The notes under the pieces: model-generated
The model's input: the letters and a program-made list of their open reading frames with translations, nothing else
Told to the model about the DNA's origin: nothing
Database searches by the model: none
Position numbers and translations under genes: made by a program
Assembly (NCBI RefSeq): GCF_009711135.1
Contig: NZ_WMIC01000001.1
Coordinates: 434,001 to 498,000, forward strand
DNA from: Flavobacterium sp. LC2016-01
Lineage (GTDB): Bacteria > Bacteroidota > Bacteroidia > Flavobacteriales > Flavobacteriaceae
Length of the DNA stretch: 64,000 nt
Direction: 5' to 3'
In this document: piece by piece, positions 16,340-25,408 of the stretch
How positions within the stretch are numbered: position 1 is the stretch's first letter
Layout: the number at the start of each line of letters is the position of its first letter

Positions 16340-17602
16340 CTAAAATTTATATTGCAATAAAAAGGCAAAATCAAGTTCAGTTTGATATTTATTGGGCGTA
16401 TATTCTTGCTCGTTTGCTGTGATTAAAATTCCTGCTATATAATGACTTTTTATAAGTTTGTTAAAACCCGCACTGATTCTGAACGATTTTAAAGTCATTC
16501 GTGCTTCATACTCAGCGGAGCGTGTTCTGTCATCTGGGGAAGTTCCGTAACCGGCAATCAAAGTTACGTAATCAAATTTTGTTTTATAATAATATCGAGA
16601 GGTAAAAGTAAAAGATGGGCCTTCATCTTGAATAAAAGATCTAAGATTTATCCAATAGGAACCAAAATACTTGCCAAGACCTACATTAAGTGATTTAATA
16701 TCGCTGTTGTCCTGCGATTTAATATAGCGAATTCCCAAATCAGCTTCCCAGCCATGATTAAAGTTATGAAAATAAGAATATCCTAATCTCCATTCAGGAA
16801 ATGCGTCATCTTTGCTATATGCGGCATCTAGGTAGGAGTAATTATTATTTTTGGCATAAAGATAGGATTCAACTTCAAATTGAAGTCCGCTTGCCATTAC
16901 TTGGTTAGAGGAATATCTTTTTGCATAACTTACTCGGCCAATTAAGCTTCCCCATAAACGCTGTCTTAAGTAATCTGCACTTGCGAGATGCCATGGGCCA
17001 ATTCCGTCTCGGCTAATTGAGGTGTAGTTATAATACATACCAACCCGATCCATATTTACAGTCGAATATAATTCAAAAAGGAGCTGTTGAATTTCTGGAT
17101 CGTTTGGAAATTTGGCCTTAATCGATTTTAAATATTTAGCTTCGTTTGCTGTATCATTCTGCAGGGAATAAAAAGCAATACGTTTAAGCCGGAATGTTTT
17201 GTCGTCAGGATATAGCTCAATTGCTTTATTGGCCGTTGCGACACCATCGGCGTATTTTTTTTCTTCTAAATCTAAATTTATCAAATAAAGGAAAGCTTCC
17301 TGATACTTTGGATTTTTGTCAATTACATAATTGTAATAATATCTGGCGCTGTCTTTTTGGTTTACAAAATCATAATTTCGCCCCAACACCAAATGAAAAT
17401 CAAGATAATCTGGAGCCAATTTTTTACCCAGTAAAGCGCGCTGAATATTGTGTTTATAATCAGGCTTATTGTTTTTCATATCTTTGATTATGACAGTTAA
17501 TAGGCTGTCTGTATCAATTTTCTGGGCTTTTATATTTTGGTTAGAAAATAAAAATAGGCAGATAAACAGTTGGATTATATGTAAAGTTTTAATGCTTTTC
17601 AT
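16340..17602 (-). CDS. TPR plus YaiO-type outer-membrane beta-barrel protein
   Basis: A 420-aa protein with a signal peptide (about 1-26, ending NIKAQ), three TPR-like helix pairs (about 50-190, including YLDFHLVLGRNYDFVNQKDSARYYYNYVIDKNP-type units) and a C-terminal barrel of alternating aromatic strands (about 190-420) that ends in the C-terminal Phe (LDFAFLLQYKF). This matches the YaiO family (TIGR04390). TPR plus barrel is the plan of PgaA, the poly-GlcNAc export porin, though the barrel here is smaller. It begins 6 bp after the glycosyltransferase stop and ends 5 bp before the DUF4838 gene, so it is in the same operon. Confidence 0.88.
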   Translation of the reverse strand: MKSIKTLHIIQLFICLFLFSNQNIKAQKIDTDSLLTVIIKDMKNNKPDYKHNIQRALLGKKLAPDYLDFHLVLGRNYDFVNQKDSARYYYNYVIDKNPKYQEAFLYLINLDLEEKKYADGVATANKAIELYPDDKTFRLKRIAFYSLQNDTANEAKYLKSIKAKFPNDPEIQQLLFELYSTVNMDRVGMYYNYTSISRDGIGPWHLASADYLRQRLWGSLIGRVSYAKRYSSNQVMASGLQFEVESYLYAKNNNYSYLDAAYSKDDAFPEWRLGYSYFHNFNHGWEADLGIRYIKSQDNSDIKSLNVGLGKYFGSYWINLRSFIQDEGPSFTFTSRYYYKTKFDYVTLIAGYGTSPDDRTRSAEYEARMTLKSFRISAGFNKLIKSHYIAGILITANEQEYTPNKYQTELDFAFLLQYKF

Positions 17603-17608
17603 ATCAAA

Positions 17609-19045
17609 TTATTTTACGGGTGATTTTTCAAAACCTTTGCGAACCATGACACCCCATTTTTGTTCTTTGTTTGTAAAAAAGTACCAATATCCCTTTAACG
17701 ATGCATAAACGTTTATTGGATGATAAACAAAAGGCTCAATGGCCGCCATTGCAACAAGAATTATTAATTCTTTATAATTTGCGTAGCTTCTGTACAGTAT
17801 TTCATCTATTAAAATTGAAATAATAGTAATTGATAAATAAAAAAGGTACACTAAAGCACTTATAATCAATAAATACTGAAAATCTATAATGCCAAAAATG
17901 AAACTCGAAATCAAAGTAATGATTCCAATGAATTCTATTATTGGAACTAAAAATTCAAAACTGAAAAAGAAAGGCAGCACTAGAAATGCCGTTCGTCCGT
18001 ATTTTGGGTTTAAAAACATATTTCTATGCAAATAAAGCGTTTGTACAAGCCCTCGTGCCCAACGGATTCTTTGTCTCAAAAAAACTTGTCTTGTACTAGG
18101 GACTTCTGTCCAACAGAGTGATTCTGGAATGTATTTAATCAAAAATTTCTGCTTTGTATCATGCATATATTTGCGCATACGCGTTACGAGTTCCATATCT
18201 TCGCCTAAAGATTTATGCCAATAACCGCCGGCTTTGATCACAATGTCTTTATCAAACATTCCGAGTCCGCCAGAAACAAGCAATAAGCCGTTTATCTGAC
18301 TCCAGGCCATTCGCCCAAATAAAAAAGAACGAACATATTCCAGTTCCTGAAACCGCGGATACCATTCTTTTGGATAATGAACTCTAAACAAAAAACCTTC
18401 TTTTACATCACAAGAATTTGAAATTCTAATGCCGGCACCGCTGGCAATTACACGAGTTTGACTTTCCATGAATGGTTTTGCCAGTTTTAGAATTGTATCT
18501 TGCTTTAAAATACAATCAACATCTGTACATAAAAACAGCGGATATTGTGATGAATTAATGCCTGCGTTTGATGCGTCTGCTTTGCTTTTTCCGTTTACTT
18601 TATCTACAACCAACAGTTTAGAATAAACGGGATTTTTAGATTTATAATGCCCTCTTACAGGCTGTGTCACGATTTTTTCCTGATAATAAAAATCAATCTT
18701 TACTAAATCAAATTCGGTTATTAGTTTTTGCAATGTATCATCTGTGCTTCCGTCGTTTACGATTATAATTTCAAATTTAGGGTAAGTCAGTGAGAGCAGT
18801 GATTTTACATTATAAACAATATTTAAACCTTCGTTGAAAGCCGGTGCAACAACTGAAACGCCTAAAATATGATTGGAGCGCAACAAAACTTCTTCTTCTA
18901 GATATTTTTGATATTTCAAATGTTTTATAATGGCCCAATAGGACAATATGGATAAAAACACATAAAATAAAATATACCCAATAGAAAAAAAGGCGACAAA
19001 AATGTCATAACCACGTATAAGATGAGTCAGAAAATCGTGAATCAT
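17609..19045 (-). CDS. Processive family-2 glycosyltransferase (PgaC/cellulose-synthase-like)
   Basis: Inner-membrane polysaccharide synthase. N-terminal helix at about 15-42; catalytic domain with VVAPAFNEG (65-73), NDGSTDD (97-103), the DxD motif in CTDVDC (175-178), GEDMEL with the catalytic-base Asp (281-286) and QRIRW (325-329), the Q-x-x-R-W motif of processive enzymes. Four C-terminal helices (about 345-440) would form the export channel. The 478-aa length fits PgaC/IcaA-type synthases, which make poly-beta-1,6-GlcNAc, but the sugar here cannot be read from the sequence. The ATG overlaps the stop of the preceding HEAT-like gene (ATGA at 19042-19045), which indicates translational coupling. 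Confidence 0.92.
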   Translation of the reverse strand: MIHDFLTHLIRGYDIFVAFFSIGYILFYVFLSILSYWAIIKHLKYQKYLEEEVLLRSNHILGVSVVAPAFNEGLNIVYNVKSLLSLTYPKFEIIIVNDGSTDDTLQKLITEFDLVKIDFYYQEKIVTQPVRGHYKSKNPVYSKLLVVDKVNGKSKADASNAGINSSQYPLFLCTDVDCILKQDTILKLAKPFMESQTRVIASGAGIRISNSCDVKEGFLFRVHYPKEWYPRFQELEYVRSFLFGRMAWSQINGLLLVSGGLGMFDKDIVIKAGGYWHKSLGEDMELVTRMRKYMHDTKQKFLIKYIPESLCWTEVPSTRQVFLRQRIRWARGLVQTLYLHRNMFLNPKYGRTAFLVLPFFFSFEFLVPIIEFIGIITLISSFIFGIIDFQYLLIISALVYLFYLSITIISILIDEILYRSYANYKELIILVAMAAIEPFVYHPINVYASLKGYWYFFTNKEQKWGVMVRKGFEKSPVK

Positions 19046-20103
19046 ATTTGTATTTGTCTAATGTGATTAATCATTTTTTGTGTATCAGCATCTTTATTGC
19101 CTAATAATTCCAGCCTTTTAGGATCTAAGCTGTTGTAGCAATAAACCATTTTAAGCTTCAGGTCTTTTATTTCTTGTTTTTCAATTTCAATTTCTAGGAA
19201 TTTCAATGTTTTTTTTGAGCCGATAACAGACAGCGTTTTCAGCATTTGAAATTGAATTTCCTGAGTTTCCGCGGGATATAAAGATAAAATTACATCTTCG
19301 GCTTCATACAAATAAAGATCTCTGATGGCTATAATTACATCCGTTTTTAAACCTAGATGTTTATGATGCAATAAGTTAATAATTTCGGCCGATTTGTTTC
19401 TGTAATTATAAAAAACCATTACCATTACGGCTAGTTTTAAAACCGCCTTCTTTTTAGAATATATCCATTGATTTACTTCTTGAGGCATTGGTATATTTTC
19501 TGTATGAAGTACATCCATAACTTTTATCGTCGTGATAATCGTTACTTTAAGAGGCAGTTTGTCCACAGCCTGCCAGTCGCCTTTTGACAATGCTAAATAG
19601 GCAATATTGGCATTGGACCGAATAATTGTATTGGAACTGAATAAATATTTTTTTATAAGCGAAATACCTGGTTTATAGCATAATAATTGAAAATGATGTA
19701 TGCCTTCGTATTTTTTGTATTTTCTGAAATCCCTAATTAAGCCTGCAGAATAATTGTTTAGACCTAAACGTTTGTAAATAAGAAGAATATTTTTTGCAGC
19801 AGGACCTTTTAAGTTGCTTCTCATTCGGATTAAATCCTCGATAAGCATGTTTTTGCACCACGTTTTATGGATTGGAATTTCTGACTTGAATTTTGCAATT
19901 CTATACTTTAGTGTATTCTTGTCAGGTTTTGATAAGGTTATCTCAGTCAGAAATATTTCAGACTTTCTGATAATCATTTGCTTGTAAGGAAGGCTGTATT
20001 GATAAAAAACTCTTTTCAGAATTAGAATAGCTGCTAAAGAAAGCGTTAAAACTAAAAAAAATGGAAGGACAAAATGTTTGATATAAACTATAATTTGTTC
20101 CAT
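19042..20103 (-). CDS. Membrane-anchored HEAT-like repeat protein
   Basis: The first gene of the polysaccharide-like operon. One N-terminal helix (about 8-30) is followed by about 300 residues of alpha-alpha repeats, with Lys-rich helices such as NIAYLALSKGDWQAV and TDVIIAIRDLYLYEAEDVI, LKTLSVIGSKKTLKFLEIEIEK resembling HEAT/armadillo units. The basic cytoplasmic solenoid is probably a scaffold for the synthase or a docking site for the pseudo-receiver. No enzyme motif seen. It ends in an ATGA overlap with the glycosyltransferase start. It may fill the place of the small accessory subunit (PgaD) of known systems. Confidence 0.82.
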   Translation of the reverse strand: MEQIIVYIKHFVLPFFLVLTLSLAAILILKRVFYQYSLPYKQMIIRKSEIFLTEITLSKPDKNTLKYRIAKFKSEIPIHKTWCKNMLIEDLIRMRSNLKGPAAKNILLIYKRLGLNNYSAGLIRDFRKYKKYEGIHHFQLLCYKPGISLIKKYLFSSNTIIRSNANIAYLALSKGDWQAVDKLPLKVTIITTIKVMDVLHTENIPMPQEVNQWIYSKKKAVLKLAVMVMVFYNYRNKSAEIINLLHHKHLGLKTDVIIAIRDLYLYEAEDVILSLYPAETQEIQFQMLKTLSVIGSKKTLKFLEIEIEKQEIKDLKLKMVYCYNSLDPKRLELLGNKDADTQKMINHIRQIQI

Positions 20104-20176
20104 AATACAGGCTTTTACACTTGTAATATTACGAAAAAAAAATGCAATATCAAAATAATATCAATGCATTTTGTAG

Positions 20177-20941
20177 TTAAAATCCTTCAAAAACACCTAA
20201 ACCAAAAAGTGCAAAGTCGTATTTTACAGGATCTTGAGAATCCATCTCTCTAAGTTTAGCATCTAATTCGGCTAATGCTTTTCCGTCATTTTGTTTTCGG
20301 GTAAGCAAATCCAATTTTCGGGCTACATTTCCTGAATGTACGTCTAACGGACAAGATAAAGATGCCGGAGAAATGGTTTTCCAAATTCCTAAATCGACTC
20401 CTTTTGTGTCTTGGCGCACCATCCATCGCAAATACATATTGATGCGTTTTGCAGCCGAATTATTCATTGGATCCGAAATGTGTTTTTGTGTTCTTGGCAA
20501 ATGATCGATTTCAAAAAATATCTTTTTGAATTCATGGATGCTTTTCTGCAGACTATTTTGCTCTTGGTTTTTGGCAAAAACGGCTTCAAGTCCGCCATGA
20601 TTTTTATAAATATGCTGTAATCCTTTGATGAATCCGCCAAAATCTTTTCCGTTGAAAGTACGGTGAACAAAGGTTTCTAAATCTGCTAGATTCTCATCAG
20701 AATGCGACATGACAAAATCGTAAGGCGCATTACCCATCAATTCCATCATTTTATGTGAATTCTTGATAATCATTTTGCGGTTTCCCCAAGCGATTGAAGC
20801 GCTTAGAAAACCGGCAATTTCAATATCTTCTTTCTGAGAAAATAAATGCGGAATCTGCACAGGATCACTTTCAATAAAATCCTGATTGTTATATTGAATA
20901 ACTTTTTCGTCTAGAAATTCTTTGAGTTCTGCTTTATTCAT
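20177..20941 (-). CDS. TIGR02757 family protein
   Basis: A 254-aa soluble protein recognised by [22 protein letters not shown] (about 39-60), [22 protein letters not shown] and [16 protein letters not shown], followed by [26 protein letters not shown]. The family is conserved in Bacteroidota and some Proteobacteria; the last part resembles helix-hairpin-helix DNA glycosylase folds, but I see no established activity. It overlaps the end of the LolD-type gene by 8 bp, so the two are one transcript. Confidence 0.9.
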   Translation of the reverse strand: MNKAELKEFLDEKVIQYNNQDFIESDPVQIPHLFSQKEDIEIAGFLSASIAWGNRKMIIKNSHKMMELMGNAPYDFVMSHSDENLADLETFVHRTFNGKDFGGFIKGLQHIYKNHGGLEAVFAKNQEQNSLQKSIHEFKKIFFEIDHLPRTQKHISDPMNNSAAKRINMYLRWMVRQDTKGVDLGIWKTISPASLSCPLDVHSGNVARKLDLLTRKQNDGKALAELDAKLREMDSQDPVKYDFALFGLGVFEGF

Positions 20942-21620
20942 CTTTGATTACTCCAGCATTACTAATTTGGCCATCAACCATTACCAGTTTTCTATCGGCC
21001 ATATTTGCCAATTCTTCATTATGCGTTACGATTACAAACGTTTGACCAAATTCATCTCTCAATTGAAAAAATAACTGATGAAGGTTTTCGGCAGAATGTG
21101 TGTCTAAATTTCCCGAAGGTTCATCGGCAAAAATAACATCCGGTTTATTTATTAAAGCTCTAGCGACCGCAACACGCTGTTGTTCTCCTCCTGAAAGCTC
21201 GTTTGGTTTGTGATTGATACGGTGTGATAATCCTAGAAAATTCAACAATTTTTTAGCTTCTGCTTCAGTCTCGGCAGCTTTTTTTCCTGCAATATAAGCG
21301 GGAATACAAACGTTTTCAAGAGCTGTAAATTCAGGCAAAAGTTGGTGAAACTGAAAAATAAACCCCAAATTCAGGTTTCTGAAATTAGATAAAGCTTTAT
21401 CATTCAATTTTAGAATATTTTGGCCATTTATGCTTAATGAAGTAGGTGTAGTAGCGTTTGAAGGTTTGTCTAAAGTTCCTAAAATGTGAAGCAAAGTTGT
21501 TTTTCCCGCTCCGGAAGCGCCAACTATAGAAACAATTTCTCCTTTTTTAATGTGTAAATCTACGCCTTTTAAAACTTCAAGCTGATCGTAGAATTTATGT
21601 ATATTTTTTGCGTGTATCAT
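20934..21620 (-). CDS. ABC transporter ATPase, LolD/MacB type
   Basis: A 228-aa nucleotide-binding subunit. Walker A GASGAGKT (34-41), Q-loop in [18 protein letters not shown], signature [15 protein letters not shown], Walker [14 protein letters not shown] and switch His in VTHNEE. The [10 protein letters not shown] stretch and overall length place it with LolD (lipoprotein release) and related MacB-type exporters. No permease gene lies nearby, so it must work with subunits encoded elsewhere, as is common for lolD in Bacteroidota. Divergent from the phosphodiester glycosidase-like gene. Confidence 0.9.
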   Translation of the reverse strand: MIHAKNIHKFYDQLEVLKGVDLHIKKGEIVSIVGASGAGKTTLLHILGTLDKPSNATTPTSLSINGQNILKLNDKALSNFRNLNLGFIFQFHQLLPEFTALENVCIPAYIAGKKAAETEAEAKKLLNFLGLSHRINHKPNELSGGEQQRVAVARALINKPDVIFADEPSGNLDTHSAENLHQLFFQLRDEFGQTFVIVTHNEELANMADRKLVMVDGQISNAGVIKDE

Positions 21621-21789
21621 TTTTTTGAAACTGTTTCTACAAAGAAACGAAGATTATATCGATATAAAAATGAGTTGTAACAGAATTTTAAGAATAACAT
21701 TTGTAATGTAGCGAATATGTAAGCGAAAGAAAAAACGATGTAAATTGGTATGAAAATTTAATATTACATTTATACTATATTTTGAAAAA

Positions 21790-22506
21790 ATGAAATTAAA
21801 AATAACACTGTTTTTGTTTTTATTAGTAACTGTTTTTATTAGCGCAAAAGTGTATGATAAAAACGAATTTGTGGTTTATACAATTGATCTTAAAGCTAAA
21901 AATTTAAAATTATATTGGAAAAATGAAAAGGGTGAAAAATTTAAAAGCATTCAGAATTTAAAAAATTGGATAGAAAAACAGAATCAAACGCTAGATTTTG
22001 CAATGAACGCCGGAATGTACAATAAAGAAAATGCGCCACAAGGTCTTTACATTGAAAATCAAAAGACTTTAGCAGCACTGGATACTTCGACAGCAACAGG
22101 AAATTTTTATTTAAAGCCAAATGGAGTTTTTTATATAACAGATCAAAATGTTCCTAAAATTTGTAAAACAGAAGATTTTAACAATGCGAATGGAAAAATA
22201 AAATACGCCACTCAATCTGGACCGATGCTGGTTATTAATGGTCAAATTCATCCAGAGTTTAAAGAAGGATCACCAAATTTGAATATTAGAAATGGCGTTG
22301 GTATTCTGCCAAATGGGAAAGTGGTTTTTGTATTGTCTAAAAACGAAGTAAATTTCTATGATTTTGCCAATTATTTTAAGGGTTTAGGATGTAAGAATGC
22401 CTTGTATTTAGACGGATTTGTTTCAAGAGCTTATGTGCCATCAGAAAACTGGATTCAGACTGATGGAGATTTTGGTGTATTATTTGCAGTAGTAAGAAAA
22501 AAGTAA
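21790..22506 (+). CDS. Secreted phosphodiester glycosidase-like protein (NAGPA/DUF2233 domain)
   Basis: A 238-aa protein with a signal peptide (about 1-19, MKLKITLFLFLLVTVFISA) and one domain of the NAGPA family. The hallmarks are FAMNAGMYNKENAPQGLYIENQ (about 71-92), KPNGVFYI, YATQSGPMLVINGQIHPEF, RNGVGILPNGKVVFVLS and ALYLDGFVSRAY. The animal homologue removes GlcNAc from phosphodiester-linked mannose; bacterial members cleave or bind envelope or exopolysaccharide-linked sugars. It probably acts in the periplasm. It is followed after 3 bp by a small membrane-protein gene. Confidence 0.9.
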   Translation: MKLKITLFLFLLVTVFISAKVYDKNEFVVYTIDLKAKNLKLYWKNEKGEKFKSIQNLKNWIEKQNQTLDFAMNAGMYNKENAPQGLYIENQKTLAALDTSTATGNFYLKPNGVFYITDQNVPKICKTEDFNNANGKIKYATQSGPMLVINGQIHPEFKEGSPNLNIRNGVGILPNGKVVFVLSKNEVNFYDFANYFKGLGCKNALYLDGFVSRAYVPSENWIQTDGDFGVLFAVVRKK

Positions 22507-22509
22507 AAA

Positions 22510-22821
22510 ATGAATATGATGAAGGAGGAAGAAACAAAAGTTGTAGATGATAGTAGAATCTCGAAATTAATGATAGGATTAATTTTAGATGGAATTGGCA
22601 TGATTTCTTTTTCGATTCCGCTTCTCGGCGAATTTTCAGATGTAATTTGGGCACCAATTGCCGCTTTTATAATGACTAGAATGTATAAAGGAAGAGTAGG
22701 GAAAGTAGCGAGTGTTTTGACTTTTCTGGAAGAGATAATTCCTTTCACAGATGTAATTCCGTCTTTTACATTAACTTGGATTTATACCTATTTCTTTTCG
22801 AGAGAACGCATGAAAATTTAA
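22510..22821 (+). CDS. Small membrane protein of unknown function (103 aa)
   Basis: Predicted helices at about 22-42, 45-60 and 78-97, separated by a short basic loop (RMYKGRVGK). The start could be the ATG at 22510 or the one at 22516. It follows the glycosidase-like gene by 3 bp. Its TAA stop overlaps the opposite-strand stop of the next gene (shared TTAA at 22818-22821), so the two genes converge with no space for a terminator. Confidence 0.75.
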   Translation: MNMMKEEETKVVDDSRISKLMIGLILDGIGMISFSIPLLGEFSDVIWAPIAAFIMTRMYKGRVGKVASVLTFLEEIIPFTDVIPSFTLTWIYTYFFSRERMKI

Positions 22822-23120
22822 TCTTTGAATAGAAAACCTAATCCCATATTTTTAAGCATTTTCTTTTCGAAGTTCCAAAAGAATTTGAATTGCCCAAACA
22901 CAGTTCCAATGGCAACTAATAAAACTTGATAAATTGGGAATATAATAAGCAGCCGAATTAAAGTAAACCAGCCTCCAAAATCTTCTTTTGTAATGCCCAG
23001 CCAAACGCAAAAAGGTTTAGACAGCCACGCAGATGCCGATCCGGTGATGGCAAAAACGATAAGAATGATTATGGCTTGTAAATTTGAGGTGATTCCCCAG
23101 CGTTTCTTTAATTTATTCAT
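22818..23120 (-). CDS. Small membrane protein, DUF6787-like
   Basis: A 100-aa protein with two hydrophobic segments (about 15-33 and 50-72). It carries a conserved-looking KKRWGITSNLQAIIILIVFAITG start and a GQFKFFWNFEKKMLKNMG end. From memory this matches a Flavobacteriia family now called DUF6787; the function is unknown. It is the last gene of a minus-strand pair with the DUF6146-like lipoprotein, 32 bp upstream. Confidence 0.75.
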   Translation of the reverse strand: MNKLKKRWGITSNLQAIIILIVFAITGSASAWLSKPFCVWLGITKEDFGGWFTLIRLLIIFPIYQVLLVAIGTVFGQFKFFWNFEKKMLKNMGLGFLFKD

Positions 23121-23152
23121 TGCTATTTGTAATGATTACAAATATAAGAACA

Positions 23153-23605
23153 TTATCTAGATGGAACATAACCCCAAAGCTTTTGTTTGTAAGTATTTTG
23201 AAAATAAATCATGTAGTTGTAAATAAGATAATTTACTTCATACCCGTAATGAATCTCTGGGCGGTAATCAATCAGCATTTCGTATAAATTTGGGTTATAA
23301 ACCTGGGGTTGTCGTACGCGATTATTCCATTCTGTTACATACAGAAAGTTTTTGTTCTCAAGATAAGAGAGTGAATAATATTGTCGCGGTTGTGCCATTG
23401 ATACCAGCCATGTCGAAAAGCCATTGTCAATAATAATTACTTCGTATTCTAATGAATCATTTACAATTTTGACCGTATCACTTACGGCTTTATTTACAGC
23501 TTTATTTACCTTAGGAGTATTGACGGCAACTGCATCGTTTTTTGACGCAGTCGAGCACGCAATTATCGTAAATAAAACAATTGATATGTAAATGAATTTC
23601 TTCAT
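23153..23605 (-). CDS. Lipoprotein, DUF6146-like
   Basis: From the ATG at 23605 the N-terminus is MKKFIYISIVLFTIIACS, a lipoprotein signal with Cys17. An extension to 23623 adds residues before the signal and is rejected. The mature part has a Val/Asn/Lys linker, then a conserved-looking globular domain: IIDNGFSTWLVSMAQPRQYYS, YVTEWNNRVRQP, YRPEIHYGYEVNYLIYNYMIYFQ. It matches DUF6146 as I remember it. It is probably co-transcribed with the DUF6787-like gene. Function unknown. Confidence 0.78.
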   Translation of the reverse strand: MKKFIYISIVLFTIIACSTASKNDAVAVNTPKVNKAVNKAVSDTVKIVNDSLEYEVIIIDNGFSTWLVSMAQPRQYYSLSYLENKNFLYVTEWNNRVRQPQVYNPNLYEMLIDYRPEIHYGYEVNYLIYNYMIYFQNTYKQKLWGYVPSR

Positions 23606-23641
23606 GACTTTTGTTTTGAACAATTAAAGTTACGAAATTTT

Positions 23642-23778
23642 TCTAAGACTCTAAGTTTCTAAGAGGTTAAGATTCTAAGTTGTTCGTTATAAAAAAAGCT
23701 GTTTATTTTAGTAAACAGCTTTTTTAGTATTTTAGATAAAGACAAAAATCTTAGTGTCTTAGAAACTTAGAATCTTAG
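23642..23778. repeat. CTAAG-rich inverted repeat with embedded terminator (copy 1)
   Basis: A tract of CTAAGACTCTAAGTTTCTAAG type (23642-23679) faces the complementary CTTAGTGTCTTAGAAACTTAGAATCTTAG (23750-23778). Between them lies a strong hairpin, arms 23692-23705 and 23712-23725 (AAAAAAGCTGTTTA), suited to ending the minus-strand DUF937-like gene. A related element is at 59396-59533. Confidence 0.8.
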
Positions 23779-23783
23779 TAACT

Positions 23784-24347
23784 CTATTTACTTCCAAACA
23801 ATTTTCCTATAAAACCAGAAATACCGCCTTTGCTTTTAGTAACTACCAGCACATCGGCAACATCTACTTTTCCGTCATTGTTTTGGTCAAGACCAAATTG
23901 CATTCCGTATTTCGAAATAGTATCCATAATTCCTGAAGCTTGTCCGCTGTTTCCAGAAATCGAATTGATGATATCTGAAATCTGAAAACTGCTATCATTT
24001 GGGTCTTTTGCTTTATTAACCAATGAACCTAATATCTGCGGAATCAAATTAGATGCAACGCCGTTTGAATCAGCACTGCTTAGTCCAAATTTTTCACCAA
24101 GATTGCCACTTAATTGCTGTTGTATTTGCTGTACAACAGGATTTGAACTGTCAATGGCTGAATTTCCATTAAATAATCCGGCAATTTGTTCCGTTCCACC
24201 TTCAGAAACAATCTTTTGTAATCCTGCAAAAATAGAATTACTGGTTTCGCTTAATACAGCTTCATTATGTTCATTTGGGACAGCAGAATTGTTTACAACG
24301 GCATCTCCGCCATATTGCTGTACTAATTGTGTTAATTGTTCAAACAT
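23784..24347 (-). CDS. DUF937-like protein with an EF-hand-like loop
   Basis: A 187-aa soluble protein, Gly/Ser/Gln-rich, of the DUF937/YidB-like type: MFEQLTQLVQQYGGDAVVNNSAVP at the start, IPQILGSLVNKAKDPN in the middle, GLDQNNDGKVDVADVL (about 153-168) and a GGISGFIGKLFG end. The DQNNDGKVDVADV segment resembles a dockerin or EF-hand calcium loop. The function of the family is unknown. It lies downstream of the serA-like gene but is separated from it by a terminator, so it is probably expressed separately. Confidence 0.85.
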   Translation of the reverse strand: MFEQLTQLVQQYGGDAVVNNSAVPNEHNEAVLSETSNSIFAGLQKIVSEGGTEQIAGLFNGNSAIDSSNPVVQQIQQQLSGNLGEKFGLSSADSNGVASNLIPQILGSLVNKAKDPNDSSFQISDIINSISGNSGQASGIMDTISKYGMQFGLDQNNDGKVDVADVLVVTKSKGGISGFIGKLFGSK

Positions 24348-24382
24348 GATATTAAGGATTTAGATTAAAACTCAAATTTAAA

Positions 24383-24426
24383 CAAAAAAAGAAAGGGATT
24401 TATTAAACGATGTTAATAAATCCCTT
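24383..24426 (-). terminator. Intrinsic terminator of the serA-like gene
   Basis: Arms AAGGGATTTATTAA (24393-24406) and its complement (24413-24426); on the minus strand they are followed by a TTTCTTTTTTT tract. Confidence 0.85.
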
Positions 24427-24449
24427 ACAATTAATTTAATTATGGTTAA

Positions 24450-25400
24450 TTAGCTTAACAAAGTAATGATTTGAGATGCTAATTCAGTACCAATTCTGTC
24501 TTGTGCTTCTCCAGTTGCAGCTCCAATATGAGGAGTCAACGAGATTTTAGAGTGCATTAAGATTGCCATTTCTGGTTTTGGTTCGCTTTCAAAAACGTCT
24601 AAACCAGCAAAAGCAACTTTTCCTGAATCTAATGCTTTTACTAAAGCTACTTCATCAATAACTCCACCACGAGCACAGTTTACGATTCCAACTCCGTCTT
24701 TCATGATAGCAAGTTCTTTTTCTCCAATGATGTAACCATCTTGAGCAGGAACGTGCAATGTGATGAAATCTGCTTCTTTGAATAAAGATTCTAAAGATTG
24801 AGAAACAATTGTAGTTGTAATAGACTGTCCGTCAAAAAACTCCACTTTTACATCAACCTGTGGAATAAAGCTATCAGCAGCGATAACTTTCATACCTAAA
24901 CCAAGCGCCATTTTTGCTGTAGCTTGACCAATACGTCCAATACCAACAATACCAAGAGTTTTTCCTCTTAATTCAGTTCCATTAGCGTAAGCTTTTTTCA
25001 AACCGTCAAAGTTTGAATCTCCTTCAAGAGGCATATTTCGGTTAGAATCATGCAAGAAACGAACACCAGAAAATAAGTGTCCAAATACCAATTCAGCAAC
25101 AGATTCTGATGATGAAGCTGGTGTATTAATTACATGAATTCCTTTGCTTTTCGCATAATCAACATCGATATTATCCATACCAACACCACCACGACCAATG
25201 ATTTTGATACCAGGACAAGCATCGATAATATCTTTACGAACTTTAGTTGCACTACGAACTAAAATTACGTCTACATTATTTTCATTTATAAAGTTAGCTA
25301 CTTGTTCTTGAGCTACTTTTGTAGTTATAACTTCAAATCCGCCTTTTTCTAAGGCTAGAATTCCGCTTTTAGAAATTCCGTCATTTGCTAATACTTTCAT
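24450..25400 (-). CDS. serA: D-2-hydroxyacid dehydrogenase, probable D-3-phosphoglycerate dehydrogenase
   Basis: Would oxidise 3-phosphoglycerate to 3-phosphohydroxypyruvate, the first step of serine synthesis. NAD-binding GIVGIGRIGQAT, RSATKV and the IIGRGGVGMDNID substrate-loop region are present. The catalytic Arg lies in NCARGGVIDE, Glu in DVFESEP and His in LTPHIGAATGEA. At 316 aa it has no C-terminal ACT regulatory domain, so serine feedback through ACT is not expected. Location next to serC supports the assignment; substrate specificity among D-2-hydroxyacid dehydrogenases cannot be proven from motifs. Confidence 0.88.
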   Translation of the reverse strand: MKVLANDGISKSGILALEKGGFEVITTKVAQEQVANFINENNVDVILVRSATKVRKDIIDACPGIKIIGRGGVGMDNIDVDYAKSKGIHVINTPASSSESVAELVFGHLFSGVRFLHDSNRNMPLEGDSNFDGLKKAYANGTELRGKTLGIVGIGRIGQATAKMALGLGMKVIAADSFIPQVDVKVEFFDGQSITTTIVSQSLESLFKEADFITLHVPAQDGYIIGEKELAIMKDGVGIVNCARGGVIDEVALVKALDSGKVAFAGLDVFESEPKPEMAILMHSKISLTPHIGAATGEAQDRIGTELASQIITLLS

Positions 25401-25408
25401 TGTGTGTT

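Noticed and set aside
24302..24347. Start of the DUF937-like gene as part of a serA-serC operon
   Set aside because: A strong minus-strand terminator at 24383-24426 separates it from the serA-like gene.
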